DNA of 34,132 bases. Origin: JBBIND01 sp037444075 (GTDB lineage: Bacteria; Acidobacteriota; Terriglobia; Bryobacterales; Bryobacteraceae). The translations under genes and the position numbers were made by a program. Under the pieces are notes generated by a model. It searched no databases. It was not told where the DNA came from and saw only the letters and a program-made list of their open reading frames with translations. Position 1 is the stretch's first letter. Every line of letters starts with the position of its first letter. The stretch lies in assembly GCA_037444075.1 (NCBI GenBank), contig JBBIND010000046.1, positions 1 through 34,132 on the forward strand. The letters run 5' to 3'. Positions 7,449 through 15,249 of the stretch are shown piece by piece.

Positions 7449-7964
7449 CTACTGCTCCTCTGGACTAGCCAGATTCCGCTGCACGGGCTGGGGCATTGGC
7501 ACCGGGCGGACAGGAGGCGGAGTCAGCAGCCGGACGGCGACGGCTTCGCCGTAGATGGGCTGGAGTTTGAGGGCATCCTCAAGCGCCTTCAGCCTGGCGC
7601 GTTGCGCATCGTTCAGCAGTTGCTGAATCCGGGCCCTGAGTCTCGTTTCTTCTTCTTCCACCTGCCGCCGTATCGTTTCGATCTCTGCGTAGCGCAGGCC
7701 CAGAGCCATCGGATCCAGCGGCTGTTTTGCTGTCTCTTGGGCAATCTCGAAGCGCACCTGCTGAACACGGCGCTCCTTTGTGTTGACGAAGCGGCTGAAT
7801 TCCAGGTTCAGGTTCTGGATCGCGATGACCTGCTGGTCCGACAAATCCAGGAACAGGCGCAGCGCCGCGGGGAAAGCGGCGGGGCCGGGCGCGCCAGGAG
7901 CCATCCCCTGCGCTGAAAGCAGGCTGGCGGCCAGAAACAGCGCAACTATCGATACCGTCTTCAT
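7449..7964 (-). CDS. Spy/CpxP-like LTXXQ periplasmic protein
   Basis: This 171-residue secreted helical protein has a signal peptide (residues 1 to about 18, ending LLSAQ). Two LTXXQ-like repeats are visible, LDLSDQQVIAIQNLN near residue 40 and LLNDAQRARLKALEDAL near 120, separated by charged helices. This is the pattern of Spy/CpxP periplasmic chaperones and metal-resistance sensors. The C-terminus is proline-rich (LTPPPVRPVPMPQP). It is 27 bp downstream of the actin-like gene on the same strand and may be co-transcribed with it and the amidase gene. That would suit envelope-stress buffering, but the link is inferred. Such proteins are frequent in Acidobacteria as small unannotated ORFs. Confidence 0.65.
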   Translation of the reverse strand: MKTVSIVALFLAASLLSAQGMAPGAPGPAAFPAALRLFLDLSDQQVIAIQNLNLEFSRFVNTKERRVQQVRFEIAQETAKQPLDPMALGLRYAEIETIRRQVEEEETRLRARIQQLLNDAQRARLKALEDALKLQPIYGEAVAVRLLTPPPVRPVPMPQPVQRNLASPEEQ

Positions 7965-7991
7965 GTCACCAGCTTACACCCGCTGGTGATA

Positions 7992-8996
7992 TCAGCTCTC
8001 GCTCAAAGCGGCTAACAGCGCCCCTTTCGCTGTAGTGTTCAGCGGGTCCGCCGCCAGGCGCACCTCCGACAACGGCACCGGGAATTCCGCCGACCGCAAT
8101 ATCTCCTCGAAGCGCGCTGCGAACCCCCTGGGCAGAGCCGTGCCGCCGCTCAGGACCATGGGGATGGGGCGATTGAAACGGGGCAGGCTGCGAGTCGTCG
8201 AAAAGGCTTCCTTCATGGCCCCGATCAGATTCCGGATCGTCTCGTCGTAGTAGATGTTGAGCGCCTGGTGGACCTTCTCCTGCTGGCGGCCGTTGAAATG
8301 GAAGTTGCTTTCCTTGCATATCCGCACGCGCGTAGCCAGTTCCCCGGAAGCAGCCGCGGCGCTCGCGTCGATGTAGTCGCCCGCCTTGGCCGTGCTGAAG
8401 CTGAATACAGGCACGGCCAGATAAGCCAGGCAGACGTTGCAGAGTCCTCCGCCGCAACTGATGCCGATGCCGGAGTAGTTGGAGTTCTCCATTTCGGCGT
8501 ATACGACGGCCAGTCCTTCATGGATGCTCTTGGGCTGGAAGCCGAGCTCCATCAGCATCCGGCGCACGCTCTCCTCATGGTAGGTGTGGCCATCCGTAGC
8601 CCCGAGCAGCGGCGCCGGCGTGCTGTAGTACAACTCATGCCCGGCGGAACCCTCCCCGAGCAGCAGTTCCAGGAGGCTGCGTATGCGCGGCAGGCTGTCC
8701 GGTTCGGCCGGGTTGAGGATGCCCAAGTGCATCGGGCGGCGCGTGTTCACCTCGAGCAGGTCAGCGAACTTCTCTGCTTCGTTCCCGTGTACGAGGATCT
8801 CCTCGCCCCGGACCGCGTAAGGGACGTTGTCTTTGCGCAGCGCAATCTCGGTGAGCTTCGAAAACGGAACACTCACGAAGGCATTGAGTTCACTGCGGTA
8901 TCTGTAGCCTTGCTGGCCATGCCTTGCCGTGACGATGCGGCTGGTGCCAATGTCCAGGCCCACCGCTCCGGTGTGGTTAGTTTGTTCTGTACTCAT
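7992..8996 (-). CDS. Actin-like ATPase (MreB/Hsp70 superfamily)
   Basis: This 334-residue protein has the actin/Hsp70 fold signatures: phosphate-1 loop GLDIGTSRIV (13-22), connect-1 helix SIHEGLAVVYAEM (158-170), phosphate-2 loop GIGISCGGGLCNV (176-188) and adenosine motif VLSGGTALPRG (281-291). The phosphate-2 aspartate of the usual DIGGGT is replaced by Ser180, which is unusual and may slow hydrolysis. It is close in size to MreB (about 340 residues) but lacks recognisable MreB-specific segments, so it is a separate subgroup. The start overlaps the stop of the upstream membrane-amidase gene (ATGA), so the two are co-translated. A role in positioning that cell-wall hydrolase is inferred. Alternatives are a plasmid-type ParM relative or an enzyme-reactivase ATPase. 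Confidence 0.72.
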   Translation of the reverse strand: MSTEQTNHTGAVGLDIGTSRIVTARHGQQGYRYRSELNAFVSVPFSKLTEIALRKDNVPYAVRGEEILVHGNEAEKFADLLEVNTRRPMHLGILNPAEPDSLPRIRSLLELLLGEGSAGHELYYSTPAPLLGATDGHTYHEESVRRMLMELGFQPKSIHEGLAVVYAEMENSNYSGIGISCGGGLCNVCLAYLAVPVFSFSTAKAGDYIDASAAAASGELATRVRICKESNFHFNGRQQEKVHQALNIYYDETIRNLIGAMKEAFSTTRSLPRFNRPIPMVLSGGTALPRGFAARFEEILRSAEFPVPLSEVRLAADPLNTTAKGALLAALSES

Positions 8997-10144
8997 GATC
9001 CTTTCTCCTGGCCGGCGGAGTCAGCCATTTCCGCCAGCGCACGTTGGTAACGGTCTCTTCTTTGGCCCCGCAGGCTGGCGGGAGTCATCCCCGACTCCAG
9101 CGCCTCCCGCCCGAGGCGCTGCTCAGCCGCCAACATCCCCTGCAACAGGCTCTCGCCGGATGCTCGAATGAAGGTGGAATCGTATTCAAAGCCGAACAAC
9201 TCCAGGCTGGGCAGAGGCAAAGCATAGTTATCAGGCAGACCTGCCGGCGCGAAGGGGAATCCCCCTGCCCAGTCAACGTGGTTGCCAATGCGCATGTTGC
9301 GTGGATTCACGGAAACCTGGGCGTGCGTCAGGCAGTTCACCGCCGCGATACGGTGCTTGTGGCGAAGCATCTCGGTCAGCATCCGTGTGGCGTGCGTTTG
9401 CGCCGGCGTCAGCCCGGGCGTCGCGCCCGGTTCCGTGCGCGTTTCCAAGGCCACGCCAAGGAAGCTGGCATTCAGGTTCAAATAGGCCCAGTCCTGGTCC
9501 GCCCAGACGGAATGGCCGGCGTGGTGCGCCGCGTCGCTTTCCTCCACCACGCGATGCACCCTCCCAAACCGGTCAATCAGGAAATGATAGGAACGGTTTT
9601 GCCGCACATACTCGAGCAGCCACTGGCCGACCCGTTTAAGCTTGTGATTCTGCTCGGCTTCAAAAGGAGACAGATGACTTTCCGTGGTGTGAAAGACGAT
9701 ACCCGCCGGGTCCCGGCGCCATCTCTTACGCCCCAAATCGGCTCGCTCGAACGCCCAATAGCCCCGCGGCTGGTTGGCGACACGATACCGGTTGTCGATG
9801 CGCAGCCCATTGCTGTAGGACTCGGCTTCCTTTGCCGACTCCACCTGCCAGACGACCGGCATGATGTCCTCCTGAGGTGGCAGTTCGATTCCGGCAGCGG
9901 GCTGAACCAGGCTTCTTGCCTGCCCGGCATCAGTCCCCATGGAAAGCGGCAAGAGGACCAGCAAGGCCAGCACAATCATGCAGTTAGCTGCCCTCCCGAG
10001 ATCCACCACACGGACCTTGGCGCCGGCCCGCATGGCTTGGCGGAGATAACGCAGCCTCTCCACGGGGTCAATGAGCTTGGACGCACGCCGCTCCACAAGC
10101 CGGCTGTAGCGATAGATGTGCAAGGTCCTGAGGCCCGTGCCCAT
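8993..10144 (-). CDS. Membrane-anchored N-acetylmuramoyl-L-alanine amidase (Amidase_2/PGRP domain)
   Basis: This 383-residue protein has an unusual layout. A basic cytoplasmic N-terminus (1-52) is followed by one membrane helix (about 53-70, MIVLALLVLLPLSMG), then a periplasmic linker and a zinc amidase domain (about 145-300). Zinc-site motifs are GIVFHTTESH (His152), LTHAQVSVNP (His274) and HVDWAGGFPF (Asp291 as the likely third ligand), with the substrate-groove motif YHFLIDRFGRVHRVV (186-200). It would cleave the amide between N-acetylmuramic acid and the stem peptide. The C-terminus (310-383) is charged and helical. The gene overlaps that of an actin-like ATPase by four bases, and the long cytoplasmic tail offers a docking point for it. 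Catalytic family is well supported; the cytoskeletal link is inference. Confidence 0.8.
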   Translation of the reverse strand: MGTGLRTLHIYRYSRLVERRASKLIDPVERLRYLRQAMRAGAKVRVVDLGRAANCMIVLALLVLLPLSMGTDAGQARSLVQPAAGIELPPQEDIMPVVWQVESAKEAESYSNGLRIDNRYRVANQPRGYWAFERADLGRKRWRRDPAGIVFHTTESHLSPFEAEQNHKLKRVGQWLLEYVRQNRSYHFLIDRFGRVHRVVEESDAAHHAGHSVWADQDWAYLNLNASFLGVALETRTEPGATPGLTPAQTHATRMLTEMLRHKHRIAAVNCLTHAQVSVNPRNMRIGNHVDWAGGFPFAPAGLPDNYALPLPSLELFGFEYDSTFIRASGESLLQGMLAAEQRLGREALESGMTPASLRGQRRDRYQRALAEMADSAGQEKGS

Positions 10145-10226
10145 GAAGTCGTCCTTTGTTCGAAGTAGGCTGCGGCCGCGCTTCTTCTCCCCCTATCCAT
10201 CGGCAGGACGCGCCTATTGATTAACA

Positions 10227-10269
10227 GCGGGATTCCTAGCATCCCGCGAGGGTTGACGCGGCGGGATTC
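10227..10269 (-). promoter_or_regulatory. Mutually exclusive hairpins in the leader of the amidase/actin operon
   Basis: GCGGGAT occurs at 10227-10233 and 10261-10267 (as GCGGGATTC in both places), and the complement ATCCCGC lies between them at 10241-10247. The middle arm can pair with either flank, giving loops of 7 or 13 bases. Read on the minus strand, the 7-base-loop hairpin comes second and is followed by TGTTAATCAAT. This resembles an antiterminator/terminator switch, or simply the terminator of the corrinoid operon ending at 10385. The remaining 10145-10384 spacer holds no gene that I can support. Confidence 0.35.
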
Positions 10270-10384
10270 GGACACGGGTTTGGAGGTGCTCGGATGTGGC
10301 AGTGGCCACGCTGCCCAAGCCACCGGAACCGGACCGGTTACCCGACCCTCCCTGCTTCGCGGCTGCCTGAATCAGCTCGGAGGA

Positions 10385-11893
10385 TCAGGCTTCCGGGAAG
10401 TGCATGGCCTGTATGTAGGTCTCTTCGAATTCCGGATCGGCGGCCAAGGGCACGTGTTCAATCCTGCGCCGCAGTGCGTCAAAACTACGATCATCGGGTT
10501 CAGTGCCAAACAGAGCCATTTTGGCTCCCAGCAGAGCAGTGTTACCTGCCGGGGAGATGTACTCCGGGGCGAACTCCAGCAACCCGATGCGTTTCGCGCT
10601 CGTACGGTTCACGTAATTCCCGAACGCGCCGGCCAAATGCATCACACCACGCGGCGAGCCCGCGCGCCGCACCAGGATGCGCACGCCTGCGGCGACAGCC
10701 GCCTTGGCAAGCTGGAGTTCGCGAATGTCCTTCTGCGCCAGCTTGACGCCGGCGGTGAGCGTCCATTCCTTGCGCCCGCCTGCCAAACGTCCGCCAGGTT
10801 CGATCAAGCCCAACTCCAGGCCGACAGCGGCGGCATCCACCAGGCCGCTTCCGCAGATGCCCCGCGCGGCGCCGCCTCCGAGTACGCGGCAATGCCATGC
10901 TCCTGCCTCAACTTCCACCTCGGCAATCGCACCGGTGGCAGCGCGCATGCCCATCGAGATGCGCCCGCCCTCAAAAGCGGGGCCGGCGGCGGCGGACGCG
11001 CAGCGTATTCCTTGCGCGTTGCTGATCACGATTTCGCCGTTCGTGCCCAAATCCAGCAAGCCGCCCGCCTGTTCCGGATTCTCCAGGCCGCACGCCAGAA
11101 TCCCGGCCAGGATGTCGCTGCCGACGAACCCTCCCAGGCAGGGCAGGAATTGGACCAGCGGGTCCCCCGGCAGTTGCCAACCCAGTTCCGCCGCTTTGAA
11201 TCCGGCCAGCCCAGCCTCCGACGGCTCGAAGGGGAAGCGTGAGAGCGGCTCCGGATGAATGCCGCAGAACAGGTTGTGCATGACGGTATTGCCTACCAGC
11301 ACCACTTCGCGCAGCGGCTTTCCGGCGGGCGCGTTCTCGATCAGTTCGCGCAACATGGCGCCGACGGCCTCGCGGATCAGGCCGGTCAGTCTTTCCCGCG
11401 CTCCGCCCAAGGCGGCGTCCACTCGGCTCATTACGTCCGCGCCATGGACCGCCTGCGGATTCAGAGCAGCCCTCACACCGGCCACGCAGCCGATTTCGAG
11501 ATCGAGCAACTGCGCCACCACCGTGGTGGTGCCGATGTCAACAGCAGCACCCAGACCGTCGCGCGGGCGGAATTCGAACGCTGTCTCGTCGCTCAGGATG
11601 GCGGGTTCCCACTGGGCTACTTCGAGCGTCAGGGGCTCGCGCGCCTCGGCGCGGCAGGCCAGCCTCCAGCCGGCAGCGATCTCCGCCGGACCCAGGATGC
11701 GGATTTCCTCCAGGCTGGCCGGCAGATGGCCTTCCAGCACTCTGACGCGGCACTTGCGGCAGCGCCCGTGTCCCCCGCAGGGAAACTCGACTCCCCAGGG
11801 AAACAGGGCTTCCTGGAGCCGTGACCCGGCTTCAACGTCGAGAGTCTGGCCGAGCGGCTCGAGGCGCAGCCTTACGCGGCCGGGCGGTGGCAT
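10385..11893 (-). CDS. Corrinoid-protein reductive activator (2Fe-2S ferredoxin plus ASKHA domain, RACo-like)
   Basis: This 502-residue protein pairs an N-terminal plant-type 2Fe-2S domain (Cys39, Cys45, Cys48 in FPCGGHGRCRKC, and Cys80) with a C-terminal ASKHA ATPase-like domain (DUF4445) starting near DIGTTTVV (119-126) and including NGEIVISN, GICGSGLVDA and HLAGAFGNYVNR. RACo-type proteins use ATP and a low-potential electron to return inactive Co(II) corrinoid to Co(I). The gene is last in an operon with a corrinoid protein and methyltransferases, so its target is in the same operon. I chose ATG 11893, which overlaps the upstream gene by 22 bp and puts the first ferredoxin strand at residue 6; an in-frame ATG at 11953 would add 20 non-conserved residues. 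Family assignment is firm. Confidence 0.9.
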   Translation of the reverse strand: MPPPGRVRLRLEPLGQTLDVEAGSRLQEALFPWGVEFPCGGHGRCRKCRVRVLEGHLPASLEEIRILGPAEIAAGWRLACRAEAREPLTLEVAQWEPAILSDETAFEFRPRDGLGAAVDIGTTTVVAQLLDLEIGCVAGVRAALNPQAVHGADVMSRVDAALGGARERLTGLIREAVGAMLRELIENAPAGKPLREVVLVGNTVMHNLFCGIHPEPLSRFPFEPSEAGLAGFKAAELGWQLPGDPLVQFLPCLGGFVGSDILAGILACGLENPEQAGGLLDLGTNGEIVISNAQGIRCASAAAGPAFEGGRISMGMRAATGAIAEVEVEAGAWHCRVLGGGAARGICGSGLVDAAAVGLELGLIEPGGRLAGGRKEWTLTAGVKLAQKDIRELQLAKAAVAAGVRILVRRAGSPRGVMHLAGAFGNYVNRTSAKRIGLLEFAPEYISPAGNTALLGAKMALFGTEPDDRSFDALRRRIEHVPLAADPEFEETYIQAMHFPEA

Positions 11894-12891
11894 AGGGCGT
11901 ACTCTTCCAGGACGCGCATGTTCGCCTCCGGCGTTTCGCGCACCACTTCGCACCCCGGACCGACGATGTACCGGTCACCTGCCGCCTGATGGCAGGCGGC
12001 TACGGCTTCCCTCACCTGCTCCGGCGTGCCGTGCAGCAGGACGGAGACCGGATCGATGTTGCCAAGCAGTACCTGGCCGGGCGCGGAGTGGTGGCGTGCT
12101 TCCGCCAGGGGCGTCAGGTAGTCAAGGTCCATGATGTCGGGATGCAACCGAGCCATGCCCGGCAGCAGTTTCCGCGTTCGCCCGCAGATGTGCAGGCGCA
12201 CTCTGCCGCCCATGGCCCTCAGCCCGTCGATCAGCTTGCGCTCGTAAGGCCAGACGAATTCTTCGTAGAGCTTCGGCCCGATCAAGGACGCCGCCGCGTC
12301 GCCGATGCCGATGATGTCAGCTCCCGCTTCCAGTTGCGCTTTGCCGAAGCGAAGCTCCATGTCAATGATGAATTCGAACAGGTCGCGGACGAACACCGGA
12401 TCGTCGAAGAAATCCAGCATCAGCGTATTGATGCCTCGCAGGTCCGCCGCCTCGGCGCAGGGACCTTCCACCCAGCCTTCCACAGCCTTCTCGTTGCCAA
12501 CCGTCTGCCGCAGCAGGGCGACGCCCTTCACGCGGTCATGCATCCTGCCGCCGCCGAGCGGATCCGGCGCCACGAGCCGCCGCAGTTCATGCTTGTCGGC
12601 CAACCGGGCGCGCTGCTCGATGATGGCGGGCGGTTGGTCATCGTAATACTCCACTGCCGCGCCGAGGTCCGCCGCCTCGCGAGCCGGGTCCGAGATGACG
12701 GAGACGTAGTCAAAGCCGAACTTGTCCGCCGTGAACGCCTGCGCCTGCGCGAGCACGCGGTGATCAGCGGCATATTCGCCATAGCTGACCCCCGCCTGAA
12801 AGGAGGCGAACTGCATCGTAATGGGCATCAGGGGCAGGTGGTCCACCGGACCACCCTCGAGATGAGTCAGCAGGCGTTCGCGTCCCGTCAT
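11872..12891 (-). CDS. UroD/MtaA/CmuA-family corrinoid methyltransferase
   Basis: This 339-residue protein has the uroporphyrinogen-decarboxylase fold but with a zinc-binding site typical of methyltransferases: His234 and Cys236 in VRLHICGRT and Cys314 in GPGCEV. GNIDP (278-282) and GIGDAAASLIGPKLYEEFV (195-213) are family landmarks. Members either transfer a methyl group from a methylated substrate to a corrinoid (for example phenyl-methyl-ether O-demethylase subunits and chloromethane CmuA) or from corrinoid to coenzyme M (MtaA). No coenzyme M pathway is visible, and a homocysteine-type acceptor gene lies in the same operon, so a donor-side role is more likely. Four-base overlap with the DUF1638 gene and 22-bp overlap with the activase gene indicate one transcript. 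The methyl donor cannot be named from sequence. Confidence 0.85.
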   Translation of the reverse strand: MTGRERLLTHLEGGPVDHLPLMPITMQFASFQAGVSYGEYAADHRVLAQAQAFTADKFGFDYVSVISDPAREAADLGAAVEYYDDQPPAIIEQRARLADKHELRRLVAPDPLGGGRMHDRVKGVALLRQTVGNEKAVEGWVEGPCAEAADLRGINTLMLDFFDDPVFVRDLFEFIIDMELRFGKAQLEAGADIIGIGDAAASLIGPKLYEEFVWPYERKLIDGLRAMGGRVRLHICGRTRKLLPGMARLHPDIMDLDYLTPLAEARHHSAPGQVLLGNIDPVSVLLHGTPEQVREAVAACHQAAGDRYIVGPGCEVVRETPEANMRVLEEYALCHRPAA

Positions 12892-13652
12892 GCGGTTTCT
12901 TCCTCCTTGGGCAACATTTCCGCCTCGATGACGTTCTCGTCATAGCGCGCCACAATGCGAGCTCCAGGCGGCACCGTCAGAAACTCTGAGTCGTGCCAGG
13001 GTCCATCCACGAGACGCTGCAACAGTGACATGTCGCCTTTTACGCACTCGAACTGCATGCCCCGCTCGCCGGCTTCGGCCTCCGTTTGACGCGCGAAGCG
13101 TTCGTCCTGCTCAAGCCCCATTTCGATGTAGACCAGCTTGGAGTAATTCCGCGTGTAACCGCCGAGCCGCTCGTAAAGATACCGGGCGTTGTCCTCGCCG
13201 TAACGCGCCACCAGTTCTTCGTATGCCGCCCCCACGCCCGTGCGGCGGCTGGAGGGTGTTCCGGTAATCTGGTCCAGGTCCCGCCCGCGCTCAATCCATC
13301 CGGTGGTCTTGAAGTAGGCGCCGGTGTTGCGCGTGAAGTATTCGAGGTATCGCTCCTTGCTGCCGAGAAACAGCGTAATGCAGTCGTGCCCGCGCGGGAC
13401 GACAAGGGGGATGTCCCGAGCCTGTAGACCGGCGATGCCGTTCCCGCAGAGAGCATAGCCCATCAGCACAGCCTCGTAGCGGCCTGCATCGACAGCGTCC
13501 ACAGCTTCCTGCAGCCGGTCGCACATTGGCCTGCCGCCAAGGTCATGCAGGCCCTTGGGCATGAACTCGAGGTCCACCTGATGCGTGGCCGAAGCCACGA
13601 GGGCGCAGAGTTCGCGGTACAGGATTTCGCAGGCGATGAGCTTCAGGCGCAC
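12888..13652 (-). CDS. DUF1638 protein
   Basis: This is a DUF1638-family protein of about 254 residues. Near the start is KLIACEIL, followed by LMGYALCGNGI and VPRGHDCITLFLGSK, the cysteine-containing landmarks of the domain. DUF1638 proteins recur beside corrinoid-dependent methyltransferases in methanogens and anaerobic bacteria, but I know of no settled biochemical role. The start is uncertain: GTG at 13652 places the conserved KLIAC segment at the N-terminus and overlaps the upstream stop by 10 bp, while the open frame continues to 13718 with a poorly conserved 22-residue lead. It overlaps the next gene by ATGA. Tight packing between two methyltransferase genes argues for a structural or regulatory part in the methyl-transfer complex, which is inference. 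Confidence 0.78.
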   Translation of the reverse strand: MRLKLIACEILYRELCALVASATHQVDLEFMPKGLHDLGGRPMCDRLQEAVDAVDAGRYEAVLMGYALCGNGIAGLQARDIPLVVPRGHDCITLFLGSKERYLEYFTRNTGAYFKTTGWIERGRDLDQITGTPSSRRTGVGAAYEELVARYGEDNARYLYERLGGYTRNYSKLVYIEMGLEQDERFARQTEAEAGERGMQFECVKGDMSLLQRLVDGPWHDSEFLTVPPGARIVARYDENVIEAEMLPKEEETA

Positions 13653-14551
13653 GGCGGTGATGGACCGAGGTCCAGAATTCTGCGCGCCGCCCGCAGGTAG
13701 TCCGGGTTGGTCCCGCAACAGCCGCCGATAAACGCCGCCCCGGCCTGAATCAAGCCCTGTATGTGCGAGGCGAACTCCTCGGGGCTGGAACGGAAGACGA
13801 CGCGGCCTTCAACCATCTCCGGCAAACCGGCGTTCGGCTTGATCCATACCGGCAGGCCTGCGTGGGAGAGCCTCTCACAAACCGGGACATAGCCGGCGAT
13901 GCCATTGCCGCAGTTGGCGCCCACCACGTCGGCGCCGGCTTCCGCCAGAGCCTCCGCAGCCTGCTCAGGCGTGGCGCCCATCATGGTGCGGTCGCGCTGT
14001 TTGCCTGAGTCAAACACCATGCACGCCACCACGGCGAGGCCGGTCGCTTTGGCCGCCGCCACTGCCAGCCGGGCTTCACCGAGATCACTCATCGTTTCAA
14101 TCACGAGCGCGTCCGCGCCGCCATCGGCCAGCGCCTGCGCCTGTTCCGAAAAGGCCTCCGACAGTTGCGCTTCGGTGACGTCGCCGGTGAGCAGCAGCTT
14201 GCCGCTCGGCCCGATGGAAGCGAAAACGAGCGCCTTGCCTTCAGCCGCGCGCCGAGATATCGCCACGCCCGCCGCATTCAGATTGGCAACTTCCCTGGGC
14301 GTGTGACGCTCTCCAACCGCAATCCGGTTGGACCGGAAAGTGTTGGTGAGAATCACCTGGCTGCCAGCCTCCACATAGGCCCGTGCGACTTGCTCCACTT
14401 CACCGGGACGGTTCAGGTTCCAGGCGTCGGGCAATTCTTCCGCCGCCAGCCCGCGCCTTTGCAGTTCCGTCCCCCAGGCGCCGTCCGTGAGCACGGGCCC
14501 GCGCGCGATGAGTTCCGCGATGAACGGGTGTAAGGCCATCGGCGCCCGCAC
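13643..14551 (-). CDS. Homocysteine S-methyltransferase-domain protein
   Basis: This 302-residue protein matches the homocysteine-binding barrel of methionine synthase (MetH module 1) and betaine-homocysteine methyltransferase. The zinc ligands are Cys214 (GANCGNG) and Cys278-Cys279 (GGCCGTNP); LTDGAWGTELQRRG (21-34) and ILTNTFRSN (67-75) are also typical. It would accept a methyl group from the corrinoid protein encoded just upstream (2 bp apart) and make methionine. No folate-binding or reactivation modules are attached, so it is a split version of MetH serviced by separate partners. The start may be ATG 14551 or ATG 14539; the latter trims four residues without losing conserved sequence. 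Family is firm; homocysteine as the true acceptor is likely but not proven. Confidence 0.88.
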   Translation of the reverse strand: MRAPMALHPFIAELIARGPVLTDGAWGTELQRRGLAAEELPDAWNLNRPGEVEQVARAYVEAGSQVILTNTFRSNRIAVGERHTPREVANLNAAGVAISRRAAEGKALVFASIGPSGKLLLTGDVTEAQLSEAFSEQAQALADGGADALVIETMSDLGEARLAVAAAKATGLAVVACMVFDSGKQRDRTMMGATPEQAAEALAEAGADVVGANCGNGIAGYVPVCERLSHAGLPVWIKPNAGLPEMVEGRVVFRSSPEEFASHIQGLIQAGAAFIGGCCGTNPDYLRAARRILDLGPSPPCA

Positions 14552-14553
14552 CC

Positions 14554-15192
14554 TCAGCCTGCAGCCAGCAAACGCCGGGCGGCCGCCACGGCGGTGCTCG
14601 CGTTCTCCGCGAAGCCGTCGGCGCCGATTTCGGAGGCGTATTCGGCGGTCACGGGAGCGCCGCCCACCAGCACCTTCACCTTCTCGCGCAACCCCGCGGC
14701 CGCGAGCGCATCAATGGTGGTCTTCATCGATGGCATGGTGACGGTGAGCAAAGCGGACATGCAAACCAGTTGGGCCTGCTTCTCCTGAACCGTGGCGACG
14801 AACTTGTCCGCCGGGACGTCGGCGCCGAGATCGATAACGTCAAAGCCGCCGCCTTCGAGCATGGACCCGACCAGATTCTTCCCGATGTCGTGCAGGTCGC
14901 CCTTCACCGTGCCGATCACGACCCGTCCCGCCGTAGAGGCACCGCTGGCCACAAGCAAAGGACGAATCAACTCCAGAGAGCCCTTCATGGCGCGCGCCGC
15001 CAACAGCAGTTCCGGAACGAAATACTCCTCGCACTCGTAGCGCTGCCCCGCCTCATTCATGGCGGGGATCATGCTCTTGTGGATCAGTGTCTGCGGGTCG
15101 GTCTTTTCGGCCAAAGCCTGCTCAGTCAGAGCGACGGCGGCTTTGGCGTCGCCGGTCAGTATCGCTTCGTAGAGTCCTTCCAGGTCCGCCAT
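14554..15192 (-). CDS. Corrinoid (B12-binding) protein, MtbC/MtaC-like
   Basis: This 212-residue two-domain protein has an N-terminal four-helix cap (about 1-85, B12-binding 2 domain) and a C-terminal Rossmann-like B12-binding domain with the DxHxxG motif in KGDLHDIGKNLV (97-108), where His101 is the lower cobalt ligand. GGAPVTAEYASEIGADGF near the C-terminus is the other conserved face. It is the methyl carrier of the operon, cycling between Co(I) and methyl-Co(III). As first gene it is preceded by GAGG a few bases before the ATG and a possible promoter. Length and motifs match methanol, methylamine and O-demethylase corrinoid proteins. The identity of the methylated substrate is not readable from this protein. 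Confidence 0.93.
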   Translation of the reverse strand: MADLEGLYEAILTGDAKAAVALTEQALAEKTDPQTLIHKSMIPAMNEAGQRYECEEYFVPELLLAARAMKGSLELIRPLLVASGASTAGRVVIGTVKGDLHDIGKNLVGSMLEGGGFDVIDLGADVPADKFVATVQEKQAQLVCMSALLTVTMPSMKTTIDALAAAGLREKVKVLVGGAPVTAEYASEIGADGFAENASTAVAAARRLLAAG

Positions 15193-15222
15193 TTGCCTCA
15201 GCCTTTCAGTAGATGGGAGGGT

Positions 15223-15249
15223 TTATTGTATCATCACGCGCCTCGCTCC
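15223..15249 (-). promoter_or_regulatory. Possible promoter of the corrinoid operon
   Basis: On the minus strand TTGGAG (-35-like) and TACAAT (-10-like) are separated by about 15 bases, roughly 30 bases upstream of the corrinoid gene start. The spacing is short and the match imperfect. No cobalamin riboswitch could fit in the 41-bp spacer. Confidence 0.3.

Noticed and set aside
10217..11242. 341-codon plus-strand open frame opposite the reactivase gene
   Set aside because: It is antisense to a well-supported ferredoxin/ASKHA gene and low in protein-like character.
15193..15233. Possible cobalamin riboswitch before the corrinoid operon
   Set aside because: The spacer is only 41 bp and no B12-box-like sequence was seen.
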